Shown: positions 26,526-34,668 of the stretch, piece after piece
How the letters are laid out: each line of letters begins with the position of its first letter
How positions within the stretch are numbered: the first letter of the stretch is position 1
Assembly: GCA_040383605.1 (NCBI GenBank)
Contig: JBEIDF010000001.1
Coordinates: forward strand, 16,797 to 80,796
DNA length: 64,000 nucleotides
Direction: 5' to 3'
Source: M3007 sp040383605
GTDB taxonomy: Bacteria > Bacteroidota > Bacteroidia > Chitinophagales > Saprospiraceae
The notes under the pieces: model-generated
The model's input: the letters and a program-made list of their open reading frames with translations, nothing else
The model's database searches: none
Told to the model about the DNA's origin: nothing
Translations under genes and position numbers: made by a program

Positions 26526-26675
26526 GTCTAAAATTATATTCTCTGCGAATATGAAAAGGATTTTTTAGCCAGACAAGGCGCTTTTTGCAGGCGTAATGGG
26601 ACTAATTACGGCGAAAAAAGGAGCGAAGTATGGCTGAAAAAGACTTGCATATTAGCGAGAAATACAATTTTAGAC
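26526..26675 (+). mobile_element. R-family MITE-like element, copy R3 (complete)
   Basis: This 150-bp element is bounded by imperfect 28-bp terminal inverted repeats: GTCTAAAATTATATTCTCTG at the left and the near-complement AGAAATACAATTTTAGAC at the right. The two arms pair over much of their length, so the unit can fold into one imperfect hairpin with a GTAAT...ATTAC tip. It lacks coding capacity. It lies just behind the ygcG-like gene. Confidence 0.85.
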
Positions 26676-26691
26676 CTGCTGTAAAAATAAA

Positions 26692-26749
26692 TCGGGGACT
26701 TCATCGCGTGGTCAGGTAATGCTGGCTACGCGGTAAAGTCCCCGAATTT
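26692..26749. terminator. Bidirectional terminator between ygcG-like gene and fbaA
   Basis: TCGGGGACTT and AAGTCCCCGA form a perfect 10-bp stem around a loop of about 33 bases that itself has pairing potential. T-runs follow on both strands (ATTTTTA to the right, TTTATTTTT to the left). The position between converging genes fits. Confidence 0.7.
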
Positions 26750-26766
26750 TTATAAGTAAGCGAAGA

Positions 26767-27837
26767 TCAGGCGTTTCGGCCCAGGCAATTCAGATCTTCA
26801 AATGCCGATTTGAGTCGGTTGACGAACGTTTTTTCGCCTTCGCGGAGCCAAACCCGGGGATCGTAGTATTTTTTATTGGGTTTGTCTTCGCCGTCCGGAT
26901 TGCCGATTTGTCCCTGCAGATAGCCTTTTTTACTTTCATAATAACCGCGGATGCCGTCCCAAAACGCCCACTGCATATCCGTGTCAATATTCATTTTGAT
27001 GGCGCCGTAGGAAAGGGCTTCCCGAATCTCTTCCCGGGAGGAGCCTGATCCGCCGTGGAATACGAAATGCACTGGTTTTTCTTCTGTCAGGCCGAATTTT
27101 TCCTGGATATAGCGCTGTGAATTCTTGAGGATAACCGGCTGCAATTTCACATTGCCGGGTTTATAAACGCCGTGTACGTTTCCAAAGGCCGCCGCCACGG
27201 TAAAGCGGTGGCTAATTTTTCTCAATTCCTCGTAGGCGTAGGCTACCTCGTTGGGCTGCGTGTAGAGCCGGGAGGAGTCCACGTCCGTGTTATCCACGCC
27301 GTCTTCCTCGCCGCCGGTCACGCCCAGTTCAATTTCAAGCGTCATACCCAGGGCGGTCATTCGGCGGAGGTACTCGGCGCTGATCTCGATATTTTCGTGG
27401 AGCGGCTCTTCGGACAGGTCGAGCATGTGCGAACTGTACAGCGGAAATCCTTTTTGTGCATGGAATTGCTCGCCATAATCCAGCAGGCCTTTTACCCAGT
27501 CAATAATATTTAACGCGCAGTGGTCGGTATGCAGAATCACTGGCACGCCATACGCTTCTGCCATTTGGTGCACGTGCAAAGCGCCGGAGATACCGCCGGC
27601 AATAGCGGCGCGCTGTCCTTCATTGGAGAGGCCTTTACCCGCAAAGAAGGCAGCCCCTCCGTTGGAGAACTGAATGATGACCGGGCTGTTCACCGCGGCG
27701 GCGGTTTCCAACACCGCATTGACGGAGTTGGTGCCGATTACATTGACGGCGGGCAGCGCATACTGATGTTCGAGCGCGTGGTTAAAGACTTCGGTGACTT
27801 CCTCACCGTGCAAAACTCCGGAACGAAAACGGGCCAT
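26767..27837 (-). CDS. fbaA: Class II fructose-bisphosphate aldolase
   Basis: A 356-aa zinc aldolase that cleaves fructose-1,6-bisphosphate in glycolysis and makes it in gluconeogenesis. It is class IIA by length and motifs: 'PAVNVIGTNSVNAVLE', 'VILHTDHCA' (zinc-binding His and catalytic Asp), 'LEIELGVTGGEEDGVDN', 'AAAFGNVHGVYKPGNVKL' (His ligand), 'FHGGSGS' and 'KMNIDTDMQWAFWDG'. All expected residues are present. It is transcribed alone from a TACCTTTG box at 27913-27920. Confidence 0.97.
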   Translation of the reverse strand: MARFRSGVLHGEEVTEVFNHALEHQYALPAVNVIGTNSVNAVLETAAAVNSPVIIQFSNGGAAFFAGKGLSNEGQRAAIAGGISGALHVHQMAEAYGVPVILHTDHCALNIIDWVKGLLDYGEQFHAQKGFPLYSSHMLDLSEEPLHENIEISAEYLRRMTALGMTLEIELGVTGGEEDGVDNTDVDSSRLYTQPNEVAYAYEELRKISHRFTVAAAFGNVHGVYKPGNVKLQPVILKNSQRYIQEKFGLTEEKPVHFVFHGGSGSSREEIREALSYGAIKMNIDTDMQWAFWDGIRGYYESKKGYLQGQIGNPDGEDKPNKKYYDPRVWLREGEKTFVNRLKSAFEDLNCLGRNA

Positions 27838-27912
27838 GGGTACATATTTTAGCGGTGGATAATAAGCAGCTATGCGTATTTAGGCAGCGTGCTGCGGTTG
27901 TTCGCGCGCCGG

Positions 27913-27920
27913 CAAAGGTA
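27913..27920 (-). promoter_or_regulatory. Putative -7 box for fbaA
   Basis: On the minus strand it reads TACCTTTG, an exact TAnnTTTG match, about 75 bases upstream of the fbaA ATG at 27837. Confidence 0.55.
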
Positions 27921-27956
27921 ATTCATTTATGACAAATTTCAGGCCCTCAGGCGGCT

Positions 27957-28886
27957 TCAAATTCCCTGTTCGACCAGGTAGCGCTCTGCATCAAGGGCCG
28001 CCATGCAACCGGTTCCGGCAGCCGTAATCGCCTGACGGTACACTTTGTCCTGCGCGTCGCCGCTCGCAAAAACGCCTGGGATATTGGTTTTGCTCGATCC
28101 CGGCATAGTGACGAGATACCCGCTCTCGTCCATCCGGAGCCAGTCTTTAAAAATATCCGTATTGGGTTGGTGGCCGATGGCGACAAAAAATGCGGAAGTT
28201 GGGATGATGGAGGACTCTCCGGAGACATTATTGCGTACCCGGACGCCGGTCACGCTGTCTTCTCCGAGGATTTCCTCCGCCTCCGTATTCCAGTGCACGA
28301 TCAGGTTCTCTTTGGTCAGCACGCGCTCCTGCATGATTTTAGAGGCCCGCATTTCGTCGCGCCGCACCAGTAAGTGCACCTTGGAGCAGATTTTAGCCAG
28401 GTAGGTGCTTTCTTCCGCCGCGGTATCGCCGCCGCCGACTACCACCACCTCTTTCCCGCGGAAAAAGAATCCGTCGCACACCGCGCACGCGGAAACGCCG
28501 GCGTTTTGCAACCTTTCTTCGCCCGGAATATCCAGCCATTTGGCGCTGGCGCCCGTGGCGATGATTACGGTATGCGCGTGGATTTCGTGGCCAGATTCCG
28601 ACCAGGCTTTGTGTACCGGACCGCTAAAATCTACTTTAGCGATCATTTCATACCGAATATCGGTATTAAAGCGCGCTGCCTGCCGGCGAAAGTCGTCCAT
28701 CATATCCGGGCCGGTACGGCCCTCCGGATAGCCCGGATAGTTTTCCACTTCCGTGGTGATCATCAACTGACCGCCTGGCTGGCGGCCGGTGTACATGACC
28801 GGCATCAGGCCGGCGCGGGCGGCATAGATGGCCGCTGTGTATCCGGCAGGGCCGGAACCAATAATGAGACATTTAATTTCTTCCAT
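27957..28886 (-). CDS. trxB: Thioredoxin reductase
   Basis: A 309-aa FAD/NADPH flavoenzyme that reduces thioredoxin. It has an N-terminal FAD motif 'IIGSGPAGYTAAIYAARAGL', redox pair C134-A-V-C137 in 'SACAVCDG', the NADPH motif 'VVVGGGDTAAEE', and the C-terminal FAD motif 'GVFASGDAQD.VYRQAITAAGTGCMAALDAE'. Length is standard. It is a single gene with a TAACTTTG box 9 bases upstream of the start. Confidence 0.97.
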   Translation of the reverse strand: MEEIKCLIIGSGPAGYTAAIYAARAGLMPVMYTGRQPGGQLMITTEVENYPGYPEGRTGPDMMDDFRRQAARFNTDIRYEMIAKVDFSGPVHKAWSESGHEIHAHTVIIATGASAKWLDIPGEERLQNAGVSACAVCDGFFFRGKEVVVVGGGDTAAEESTYLAKICSKVHLLVRRDEMRASKIMQERVLTKENLIVHWNTEAEEILGEDSVTGVRVRNNVSGESSIIPTSAFFVAIGHQPNTDIFKDWLRMDESGYLVTMPGSSKTNIPGVFASGDAQDKVYRQAITAAGTGCMAALDAERYLVEQGI

Positions 28887-28894
28887 AGCGGGGG

Positions 28895-28902
28895 CAAAGT
28901 TA
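28895..28902 (-). promoter_or_regulatory. Putative -7 box for trxB
   Basis: On the minus strand it reads TAACTTTG, an exact TAnnTTTG match, 8 bases from the ATG at 28886. The transcript leader would be only a few bases. Confidence 0.5.
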
Positions 28903-29129
28903 AGGCTTGATTTGGGAGCCTAAATAACCTAATTGAATATTCCGTTGCACTTTTTTAAGAAAATGTGATTTTGCCGCCGGAAGGCCGACAGCCGGCGATA
29001 CGAATTTGTTAAAATAACCAAAAACTATCTTATAAAATCAGACCTTTACGTTGGAGAAACGGATGGTTTATTAACGTACACAATCCGATTAATTTTAATC
29101 TGATTATATAATGTCTAAACAACAACCTG

Positions 29130-29777
29130 ATGCAGCGCTATCAACAACTCTTGCTCGCCAACAAGGAATGGGCAAAACAAAAAGTAACCGAAGATCCCGA
29201 ATTTTTCAGCCGGCTGGTGAATATTCAGCGGCCGGATTTTCTGTGGATTGGCTGCTCGGACAGCCGGGTTCCGCCCAATGAGATCACGCAAACCCAGCCG
29301 GGCGAAATTTTTATCCACCGCAACGTCGCCAACCTGGCCGTGCATACCGACCTGAACATGCTCAGCGTGTTGCAGTACGCCGTGGAGGTACTGGAAGTCA
29401 AACACATCGTCGTATGTGGGCATTACGGCTGCGGCGGGGTGAAAGCAGCCATGAGCCGGCACTCCTTTGGTCTGATTAACAAGTGGTTACGTCATATCAA
29501 GGACGTGTACCGCTTCAACCAGGCTGAATTGCAGGAAATTGTGGACGAGCGGATGCGCTTAGATCGCCTGATTGAACTCAATGTAATCCAACAGGTGTAT
29601 AACCTTGCCGAAACCTCCATTGTGCAGCGCGCCTGGAAGAAAAACAATTTTCCGCACCTGCACGGATGGGTCTACAGGTTGGAGGACGGCATGATCAAGT
29701 CCCTGGTGGACATTCAGGCAAACGATCACCTGCCGAATGACATTTACGAGTACGACGATTTGGATATTACGCACTAG
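29130..29777 (+). CDS. can: Beta-class carbonic anhydrase
   Basis: A 215-aa zinc enzyme interconverting CO2 and bicarbonate. The zinc ligands are visible: C42 with the D44/R46 dyad in 'IGCSDSRVP', H98 and C101 in 'VCGHYGCGGV'. The start 'MQRYQQLLLANKEWAKQK' and 'DPEFFSRLVNIQRPDFLWIGCSDSR' are close to the E. coli Can type. Cytoplasmic, no signal. Length fits. It is a single gene followed by repeat S2. Confidence 0.95.
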   Translation: MQRYQQLLLANKEWAKQKVTEDPEFFSRLVNIQRPDFLWIGCSDSRVPPNEITQTQPGEIFIHRNVANLAVHTDLNMLSVLQYAVEVLEVKHIVVCGHYGCGGVKAAMSRHSFGLINKWLRHIKDVYRFNQAELQEIVDERMRLDRLIELNVIQQVYNLAETSIVQRAWKKNNFPHLHGWVYRLEDGMIKSLVDIQANDHLPNDIYEYDDLDITH

Positions 29778-29793
29778 ACCGTTGGCAGCCTCG

Positions 29794-29957
29794 TTAGACC
29801 TTGTTCAAATTTTGATTTCTGGGCTGCAATTGCCCAATTTTATTTTTAACTGCGTTAAGTTTTTTGCCGAACCGCCCGCATTCGACTGCAAAACTTGCCT
29901 TGTTAAAAATAAAATTTTTCAGTTTCACCACAGAATCAAAATCTGAACAAGGTCTAA
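29794..29957 (+). mobile_element. S-family MITE-like element, copy S2 (complete)
   Basis: This 164-bp element has terminal inverted repeats of about 22 bp with one mismatch (TTAGACCTTGTTCAAATTTT at the left; the complement of TTAGACCTTGTTCAGATTTT at the right). Internal arms also pair, giving one long imperfect hairpin. It is near-identical to S1. It fills the gap between converging can and topA, where it might also terminate transcription. Confidence 0.85.
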
Positions 29958-29999
29958 CGCGCCTCGCGCGCAGTGAGGCTGCCTGTTTTTTCGGCACGC

Positions 30000-32525
30000 T
30001 TATTTCTTTTTCTTTCCGAACGCGCCCGGCATTTCCTTTTCGATCATCGCTTTTACATCTTCCAGGCTTAACATACGTACCTGATCGGTGGTCATTTTTG
30101 CTCCGTCCTCTTTTGGCAGGGCGATCATTTTTTTGCCGAATCGGATGAAGGGGCCCCAGCGGCCGTTTTCCACGCTGATTTTTTCTTCCGGCCAGTGTTG
30201 CAGGTAACGGTTGGCTTCTTTTTCGATTTTGCTTTCGAGCAGTTCGACGGCTTGTTTGGCCGTCAGGGTATCAAAGGGGACGGATTTCGGGACGTTCACG
30301 TACAGATCCGCCCATTTGATAAACGGGCCGAACCGGCCTTTACCCTTGGTGATGGGTTTATCTTCGTAATACCCTACCGGTTTGTCTGCTTCCTGTTTGG
30401 CAAGAATGAGCGCGATTGCGCGTTCCAGCGTGGTTTCGAAGGGGTCTTCGCCTTTGGGTAGCGAGATAAACTGCTCGCCGTATTTGACATACGGGCCATA
30501 GCGGCCTGTATTGACGGACACTTCCAGGTCGTTGTAGTCGCCCAGGATACGCGGCAGCGCGAAGCCGGTCAGCGCATCTTCCAGTGTGACGGTTTCCAGG
30601 TTCAGGCCGGGGCGCAGGTTGGCGTATCGCGGTTTTTCTTTTTCCTCCAGTTCTTCACTTCGGCCGATTTGCACGACCGGCTTTCCGAGGCTGCTGATGC
30701 GTACCAGCACCGTGCGGCCGGTTGTGGGATCTGTGCCCAGGATACGCTCGCCATCGGCGCGGTCGGCTTCTTTGATTGTTTTTTCCACCGTTTGGTGAAA
30801 GGGCTGGTAGAAACCGTCAATCATTTTTGCCCATTCAATTTTGCCTTCTGCGATATCGTCAAATCGTTCCTCGATGCCGGCGGTGAAGCCGTAGTCCATA
30901 ATTTTGCTGAAATGCTGGTCGAGAAAGTCGCTGACGATCATGCCGATATCCGACGGATACAGTACATTTTTGGTAGCGCCAGTTATTTCTTTGCCGGATT
31001 TGCCGGTTACGGCGTTGTTTTTCAGCGTAAATATCTGAAAGGTGCGCGTTTCTCCCTCCCGGCTTTCTTTGGTTACATAGCCTCTGTTTGTCTCCATGAT
31101 TTTGGAGATGGTCGGTGCGTACGTGGAGGGGCGTCCGATGCCGAGTTCTTCCAGTTTTTTCACCAGGCTGGCCTCCGTGTACCGGGCGGGCGGGCGGGTA
31201 AATCGCTCCGTGGCGTCCATGTGGTCGAGTTGAAGCGCTTGTCCTTTTTGAAGCGGCGGGAGCATTCCTTTTGATTCCTCCTCGTCATCGTCTGTGCTTT
31301 CGAGATACACTTTCAGGAATCCGTCGAATTTGAGCACTTCGCCTTCTGCCTGCAGGAGGGCGTCCGGTTGCGTGCTGACTGCGATATCCACCGTTGTTTT
31401 TTCCAGTTCGGCATCGGCCATTTGGCTGGCCATGGCGCGTTTCCAGATCAGGTCATAGAGGCGCTGTTCGTCGCGGGTATCGCCGGCGTTTTGATTTTCC
31501 AGGTACGTTGGGCGGATGGCTTCGTGCGCCTCCTGGGCCAGTTGGCGGCCGGTTTTATATTGGCGGGCGTGGTGGTAGCGCGGGCCGTAGAGTTTAGTTA
31601 TTTCCTGTCCGATTGCCTGCATGGCGGTATCGCTCAGGTTGGTAGAGTCGGTACGCATATAGGTGATTTGGCCTTTTTCGTAGAGGCTTTGCGCGACCGA
31701 CATGGTGCGCGAGACGGAAAATCCCAATTTCCGGCTCGCTTCCTGCTGCAGGGTAGAGGTGGTAAAGGGCGGAGCCGGTTTGCGTCGGGTAGGGCGCACC
31801 TCCACGCTGTCCACCTGATACGCGGCATTGATGCACTTTTTGAGGAAAGATTCGGCATCGGCGCCTTGTTCGAATCGTTTGGGGCTTTCCGCTTTAAATA
31901 CGACCGGCTTCCCCTGATTATTGGGCGCCACGAAGTAGGCTTCCACCTTGAAATAAGGCGTAATACTAAAGCGTTGGATATCCCGTTCCCGATCCACGAT
32001 CAGTTTCACGGCGACCGACTGCACGCGGCCGGCGGAGAGTTGGCTCTTAATTTTTTTCCACAGCAGGCCGGAAAGTTCCCAGCCGACCAGGCGATCCAGC
32101 ACCCGGCGCGCCTGTTGGGCGTTTACGAGGTTCAGGTCCAGCGTGCGCGGGTTTTGCACGGCTTTTTGGATGGCCGGCTTGGTGATTTCGTGAAATACGA
32201 TCCGTTTGGTGGTATATTCATTCAGCCCCAACACTTGGCAGAGGTGCCAGGAGATCGCCTCCCCCTCCCGGTCTTCGTCCGTCGCCAGCCACACTTCCTC
32301 CACTTTGGAGGCGGCATCCTTGAGTTCTTTTACCGTTTTGAACTTCTCCGGCGGGATGACATAATTGGGTCTGTACGCATTCTGCACGTCCACGCCGAGG
32401 TCGTTTCCCTTCTCTAAGTCCCGAATATGGCCGTAAGAAGATTTCACGCTAAAATCGCTCCCCAGATACTTTTCAATCGTTTTTGCCTTTGCAGGCGACT
32501 CTACTATCAATAGTTTCTTTGCCAT
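30000..32525 (-). CDS. topA: DNA topoisomerase I (type IA)
   Basis: An 841-aa enzyme that relaxes negative supercoils. The TOPRIM domain has 'LLIVESPAKAKTIEKYLG' and the acidic triad region 'ATDEDREGEA' (82-90); the active tyrosine is Y289 in 'GQITYMRTDSTNLS'. The central type IA core is complete ('LVKKLEELGIGRPSTYAPTI'). The C-terminus carries no zinc ribbons but several topoisomerase C-terminal repeats (e.g. 'GRYGPYVKYGEQFISLPKG', 'GRFGPFIKWADLYVNVPK', 'GRWGPFIRFGKKMIALPK'), as usual in Bacteroidota. Confidence 0.97.
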   Translation of the reverse strand: MAKKLLIVESPAKAKTIEKYLGSDFSVKSSYGHIRDLEKGNDLGVDVQNAYRPNYVIPPEKFKTVKELKDAASKVEEVWLATDEDREGEAISWHLCQVLGLNEYTTKRIVFHEITKPAIQKAVQNPRTLDLNLVNAQQARRVLDRLVGWELSGLLWKKIKSQLSAGRVQSVAVKLIVDRERDIQRFSITPYFKVEAYFVAPNNQGKPVVFKAESPKRFEQGADAESFLKKCINAAYQVDSVEVRPTRRKPAPPFTTSTLQQEASRKLGFSVSRTMSVAQSLYEKGQITYMRTDSTNLSDTAMQAIGQEITKLYGPRYHHARQYKTGRQLAQEAHEAIRPTYLENQNAGDTRDEQRLYDLIWKRAMASQMADAELEKTTVDIAVSTQPDALLQAEGEVLKFDGFLKVYLESTDDDEEESKGMLPPLQKGQALQLDHMDATERFTRPPARYTEASLVKKLEELGIGRPSTYAPTISKIMETNRGYVTKESREGETRTFQIFTLKNNAVTGKSGKEITGATKNVLYPSDIGMIVSDFLDQHFSKIMDYGFTAGIEERFDDIAEGKIEWAKMIDGFYQPFHQTVEKTIKEADRADGERILGTDPTTGRTVLVRISSLGKPVVQIGRSEELEEKEKPRYANLRPGLNLETVTLEDALTGFALPRILGDYNDLEVSVNTGRYGPYVKYGEQFISLPKGEDPFETTLERAIALILAKQEADKPVGYYEDKPITKGKGRFGPFIKWADLYVNVPKSVPFDTLTAKQAVELLESKIEKEANRYLQHWPEEKISVENGRWGPFIRFGKKMIALPKEDGAKMTTDQVRMLSLEDVKAMIEKEMPGAFGKKKK

Positions 32526-32545
32526 ATAAGTTTGGAAATAACGCG

Positions 32546-32553
32546 CAAAGGTA
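32546..32553 (-). promoter_or_regulatory. Putative -7 box for topA
   Basis: On the minus strand it reads TACCTTTG, an exact TAnnTTTG match, 21 bases before the topA ATG at 32525. Confidence 0.55.
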
Positions 32554-32697
32554 GTACTTTTTGAGAGATCGCGTTATTACAAGGCAAAAGCTGGAGGAAC
32601 AGGATTAAAATTAACATTGTGACCGGCGCTTCCTCCGCAGGTAGGATTTTTGATATCCTTAGGCAAGCCAAGAAATATTTGATTGATTATTATATGT

Positions 32698-33249
32698 TTA
32701 TGGTAATCCCCCGGGCCGCTGACCGTCCGCTTTTTGTCGGGTTTCTTCGTATAAAACGGGCATATTTTTCCGCGCTTCTTCAAGCGCTTTTTTTCTTTTT
32801 TCTTTAAAATACACAACTAAGTCTTTCACGACTACGGGTTGGGCGTTCAGGCGTTTGTGGTAGGCGAGGATCAGGAAATCGGCCATATCGTCTGGGTAGG
32901 TGATTCCGGCGCTGCGCAGGTAATGCGAGAGCCTGGAACCCTCGTAAAAGCTCCAGTTAATAATCATCCATTGGCCGAGTCGGCCGTGCAGGAATCGGCA
33001 GACGCTGTCTTCCGGAACGGCTTTCATTTTTATTTTAGCCTCCTGGGAGATGAGCTGATCGAGTTGCGTGAGGGCGTCGTCGAGATTGCGCGGGATATAT
33101 ACGCCATGCAGGCGATCTTTGCTGATGCGTTCCTGGTACTGTTGTTCGTACTCCTTTTCGTTGTTCGGCGGACTGCTTTGCGCCTGCGCGCAGAGGGGCA
33201 AAAGCAATGCGAGGATACCCGGAAAAATCCTTTTAATTTGCGGCTGCAT
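32698..33249 (-). CDS. Hypothetical secreted protein (DUF6794-like)
   Basis: A 183-aa protein from the ATG at 33249: signal peptide MQPQIKRIFPGILALLLPLCAQAQ, then a charged helical domain. The 'GVYIPRNLDDALTQLDQLIS' segment and 'LHGRLGQWMIINWSFYEGSRLSHYLRSAGITYPDDMADFLILAYHKRLN' resemble a small uncharacterised Bacteroidota family (DUF6794 from memory). The C-terminus is basic and Lys/Glu-rich. Longer starts (33264, 33330) are possible but would overlap the divergent gene. Function unknown. Confidence 0.65.
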   Translation of the reverse strand: MQPQIKRIFPGILALLLPLCAQAQSSPPNNEKEYEQQYQERISKDRLHGVYIPRNLDDALTQLDQLISQEAKIKMKAVPEDSVCRFLHGRLGQWMIINWSFYEGSRLSHYLRSAGITYPDDMADFLILAYHKRLNAQPVVVKDLVVYFKEKRKKALEEARKNMPVLYEETRQKADGQRPGGLP

Positions 33250-33250
33250 T

Positions 33251-33535
33251 ATGGGAAAAAGCATTCGTCTGTCCGTTTTGGAAATTTTTTTACTGGAGCT
33301 CGTCATTTGGCTGGCGTTCTGGCTGATCAACGATTATTTGGCTGCCCTATTAACGATTATTTTAGCGGCTATTATATGTAGTGTTTGGGTATTTTCCCTG
33401 ATTTCCGAATGGATCGAGCGTTCGAATGTGCCGCGCAAGTATTTTTGGGTGATGGGGGTATCGGTTGCCGCGCCGCTGGTTGCCGCGCTGATGTACTGGT
33501 TGATTTTCGGGGGGCGGCTGAGTTTTTTGGAATGA
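33251..33535 (+). CDS. Small hypothetical membrane protein
   Basis: A 94-aa protein beginning MGKSIRLSVLEIFLLELVIW, with three predicted hydrophobic segments (~8-27, ~30-52, ~72-90) separated by short charged turns ('EWIERSNVPRKYFW'). The frame is open upstream to 33068, but only the part from the ATG at 33251 looks like protein. Its ATG is one base away from the ATG of the divergent gene. No family recognised; an inner-membrane location is inferred. Confidence 0.6.
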   Translation: MGKSIRLSVLEIFLLELVIWLAFWLINDYLAALLTIILAAIICSVWVFSLISEWIERSNVPRKYFWVMGVSVAAPLVAALMYWLIFGGRLSFLE

Positions 33536-33562
33536 CTGGGTAGTAAAAGCCTGTTGGCAAAT

Positions 33563-34057
33563 TTACCCCGAAATTTCCTCAAAATTCCCGGTTTTCCGGT
33601 TTTTTTGCACTTTATCCCAGTGAAAATAGCGGCCGTTCATCACCACATACACCCCGGGCGGCAGCGCCTGCACGAAGGCGACCGCGCTGCCGAGGTTGAA
33701 AAAACCGTCGGAGGACGTTCCAAACGCATACGGGATCATCGCGCCGGTGAGCACGATGGTCTTGTCGGTAAGCGCTTCCTCCGCCAAGGCCCGCGCTGTT
33801 TCTACCATGCGGTCGGTACCGTGGGTGATCAGAATTTGCCGGGCCGTTGTTTTTCGGCAGTTCAGGACAATCACCGCCCGGTCTTCCTCTTGCATCTCCA
33901 AGGAGTCCACCATCATGAGGGTCTTGATGTCAATCTGGGTGGTACAGCGGCCGCGTTCAAACATTTCCTTGACGTGCGTATCTTTGAAAAAGAGTTCTCC
34001 GGAGAGATAATTGTACTCCTTGTCAAACGTGCCCCCGGTGACAAATACCTGGATCAT
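33563..34057 (-). CDS. Single-domain asparaginase (N-terminal domain only)
   Basis: A 164-aa protein equal to the N-terminal catalytic domain of L-asparaginase. It shows T10 in 'FVTGGTFDKEY', T81-D82 in 'THGTDRM', 'IVLTGAMIPY', and 'NGRYFHWDKVQKNRKTGNFEE', which may supply the catalytic Lys. Full-length asparaginases are about 330 aa and need a C-terminal domain for tetramer assembly; this protein lacks it and ends cleanly. Such stand-alone domains occur in many bacteria, so it is probably a genuine short family rather than a fragment. The ATG at 34057 is chosen because the upstream 23 codons lack family character. Confidence 0.82.
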   Translation of the reverse strand: MIQVFVTGGTFDKEYNYLSGELFFKDTHVKEMFERGRCTTQIDIKTLMMVDSLEMQEEDRAVIVLNCRKTTARQILITHGTDRMVETARALAEEALTDKTIVLTGAMIPYAFGTSSDGFFNLGSAVAFVQALPPGVYVVMNGRYFHWDKVQKNRKTGNFEEISG

Positions 34058-34169
34058 AGTCGAATTTTCAAATTTGGCTGCAAAGAACGCACTAAATATG
34101 CAAAGTCCGCGCATCCGGGATAACATTCAAAAAAAACAGTCGTGTGACCGGCGGCTGAAAAAAACGTAT

Positions 34170-34177
34170 TACCTTTG
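34170..34177 (+). promoter_or_regulatory. Putative -7 box for the 54-aa membrane protein gene
   Basis: TACCTTTG is an exact TAnnTTTG match, 22 bases before the ATG at 34200. It supports the reality of the small gene. Confidence 0.5.
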
Positions 34178-34199
34178 CAACGGAAAAACTTCATAACGT

Positions 34200-34364
34200 A
34201 TGCACAACAAAGAAGAATACACGGAAAACAAAAGCCGCGATTGGCTTATGTTCCTCGTTAGCACGGTCGGCATGGTCGCCCTGCTGATTTTCCTGCCCGA
34301 ATGGGTGTGGGTCGCCTTCCCTTTCCAGTTTACAGCGCTGGCCGGCGCGATGGGCCGGCTCTAA
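34200..34364 (+). CDS. 54-aa single-pass membrane protein
   Basis: A short frame, ATG to TAA, begins MHNKEEYTENKSRDWLMFLV. It has a charged N-terminus of about 15 residues and one hydrophobic segment (~16-35, 'LMFLVSTVGMVALLIFLP'), ending in 'GAMGRL'. Support comes from the exact -7 box upstream and a strong terminator hairpin downstream (34408-34449). The size and layout resemble small envelope or respiratory-accessory proteins, but no family is recognised. Confidence 0.55.
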   Translation: MHNKEEYTENKSRDWLMFLVSTVGMVALLIFLPEWVWVAFPFQFTALAGAMGRL

Positions 34365-34407
34365 ACTGCTACAGGAACGAAAATCTCCAGTTGCGCCACC
34401 AGGCATG

Positions 34408-34449
34408 AGCCATTTACAGGTTTCAAATCTGTAAATGGCTTTATTTTTT
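34408..34449 (+). terminator. Intrinsic terminator after the 54-aa gene
   Basis: AGCCATTTACAG and CTGTAAATGGCT form a perfect 12-bp stem with a 9-base loop, followed by TTATTTTTT. Confidence 0.8.
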
Positions 34450-34476
34450 GGGTTTTACACCGTATGTAATAATAGA

Positions 34477-34503
34477 AATCCCTCGCCGGTACGACGAGGG
34501 ATT
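34477..34503. promoter_or_regulatory. Second hairpin, possible leftward terminator or leader structure
   Basis: AATCCCTCG and CGAGGGATT form a 9-bp stem with an inner CGGTACG-like loop. There is no T-run to the right. On the minus strand it is followed by TTTCTATTATT, so it may stop leftward transcription or act as a 5' structure of the acylase mRNA. Confidence 0.35.
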
Positions 34504-34668
34504 CTAACCCAAACAAATAAACACAAAAACTACTTGGTGCAAGTTTATGACTATTTTAGTCAAATGGACAAATTTTAACTGGATTTTTTTTAAAATCTTG
34601 CGCGTCTTTTTTGATGTTCGCGTTTGAAACCAAATATTGCACACCAATACGCTCTTATTTTTCGCTAC

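Larger units (their letters stand above)
34365..34668. other. Intergenic region with two hairpins upstream of the penicillin acylase gene
   Basis: This 304-base gap has a terminator hairpin (34408-34449), a second hairpin (34477-34503) and then about 160 AT-rich bases leading to the acylase start. No open frame is credible. Confidence 0.6.
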
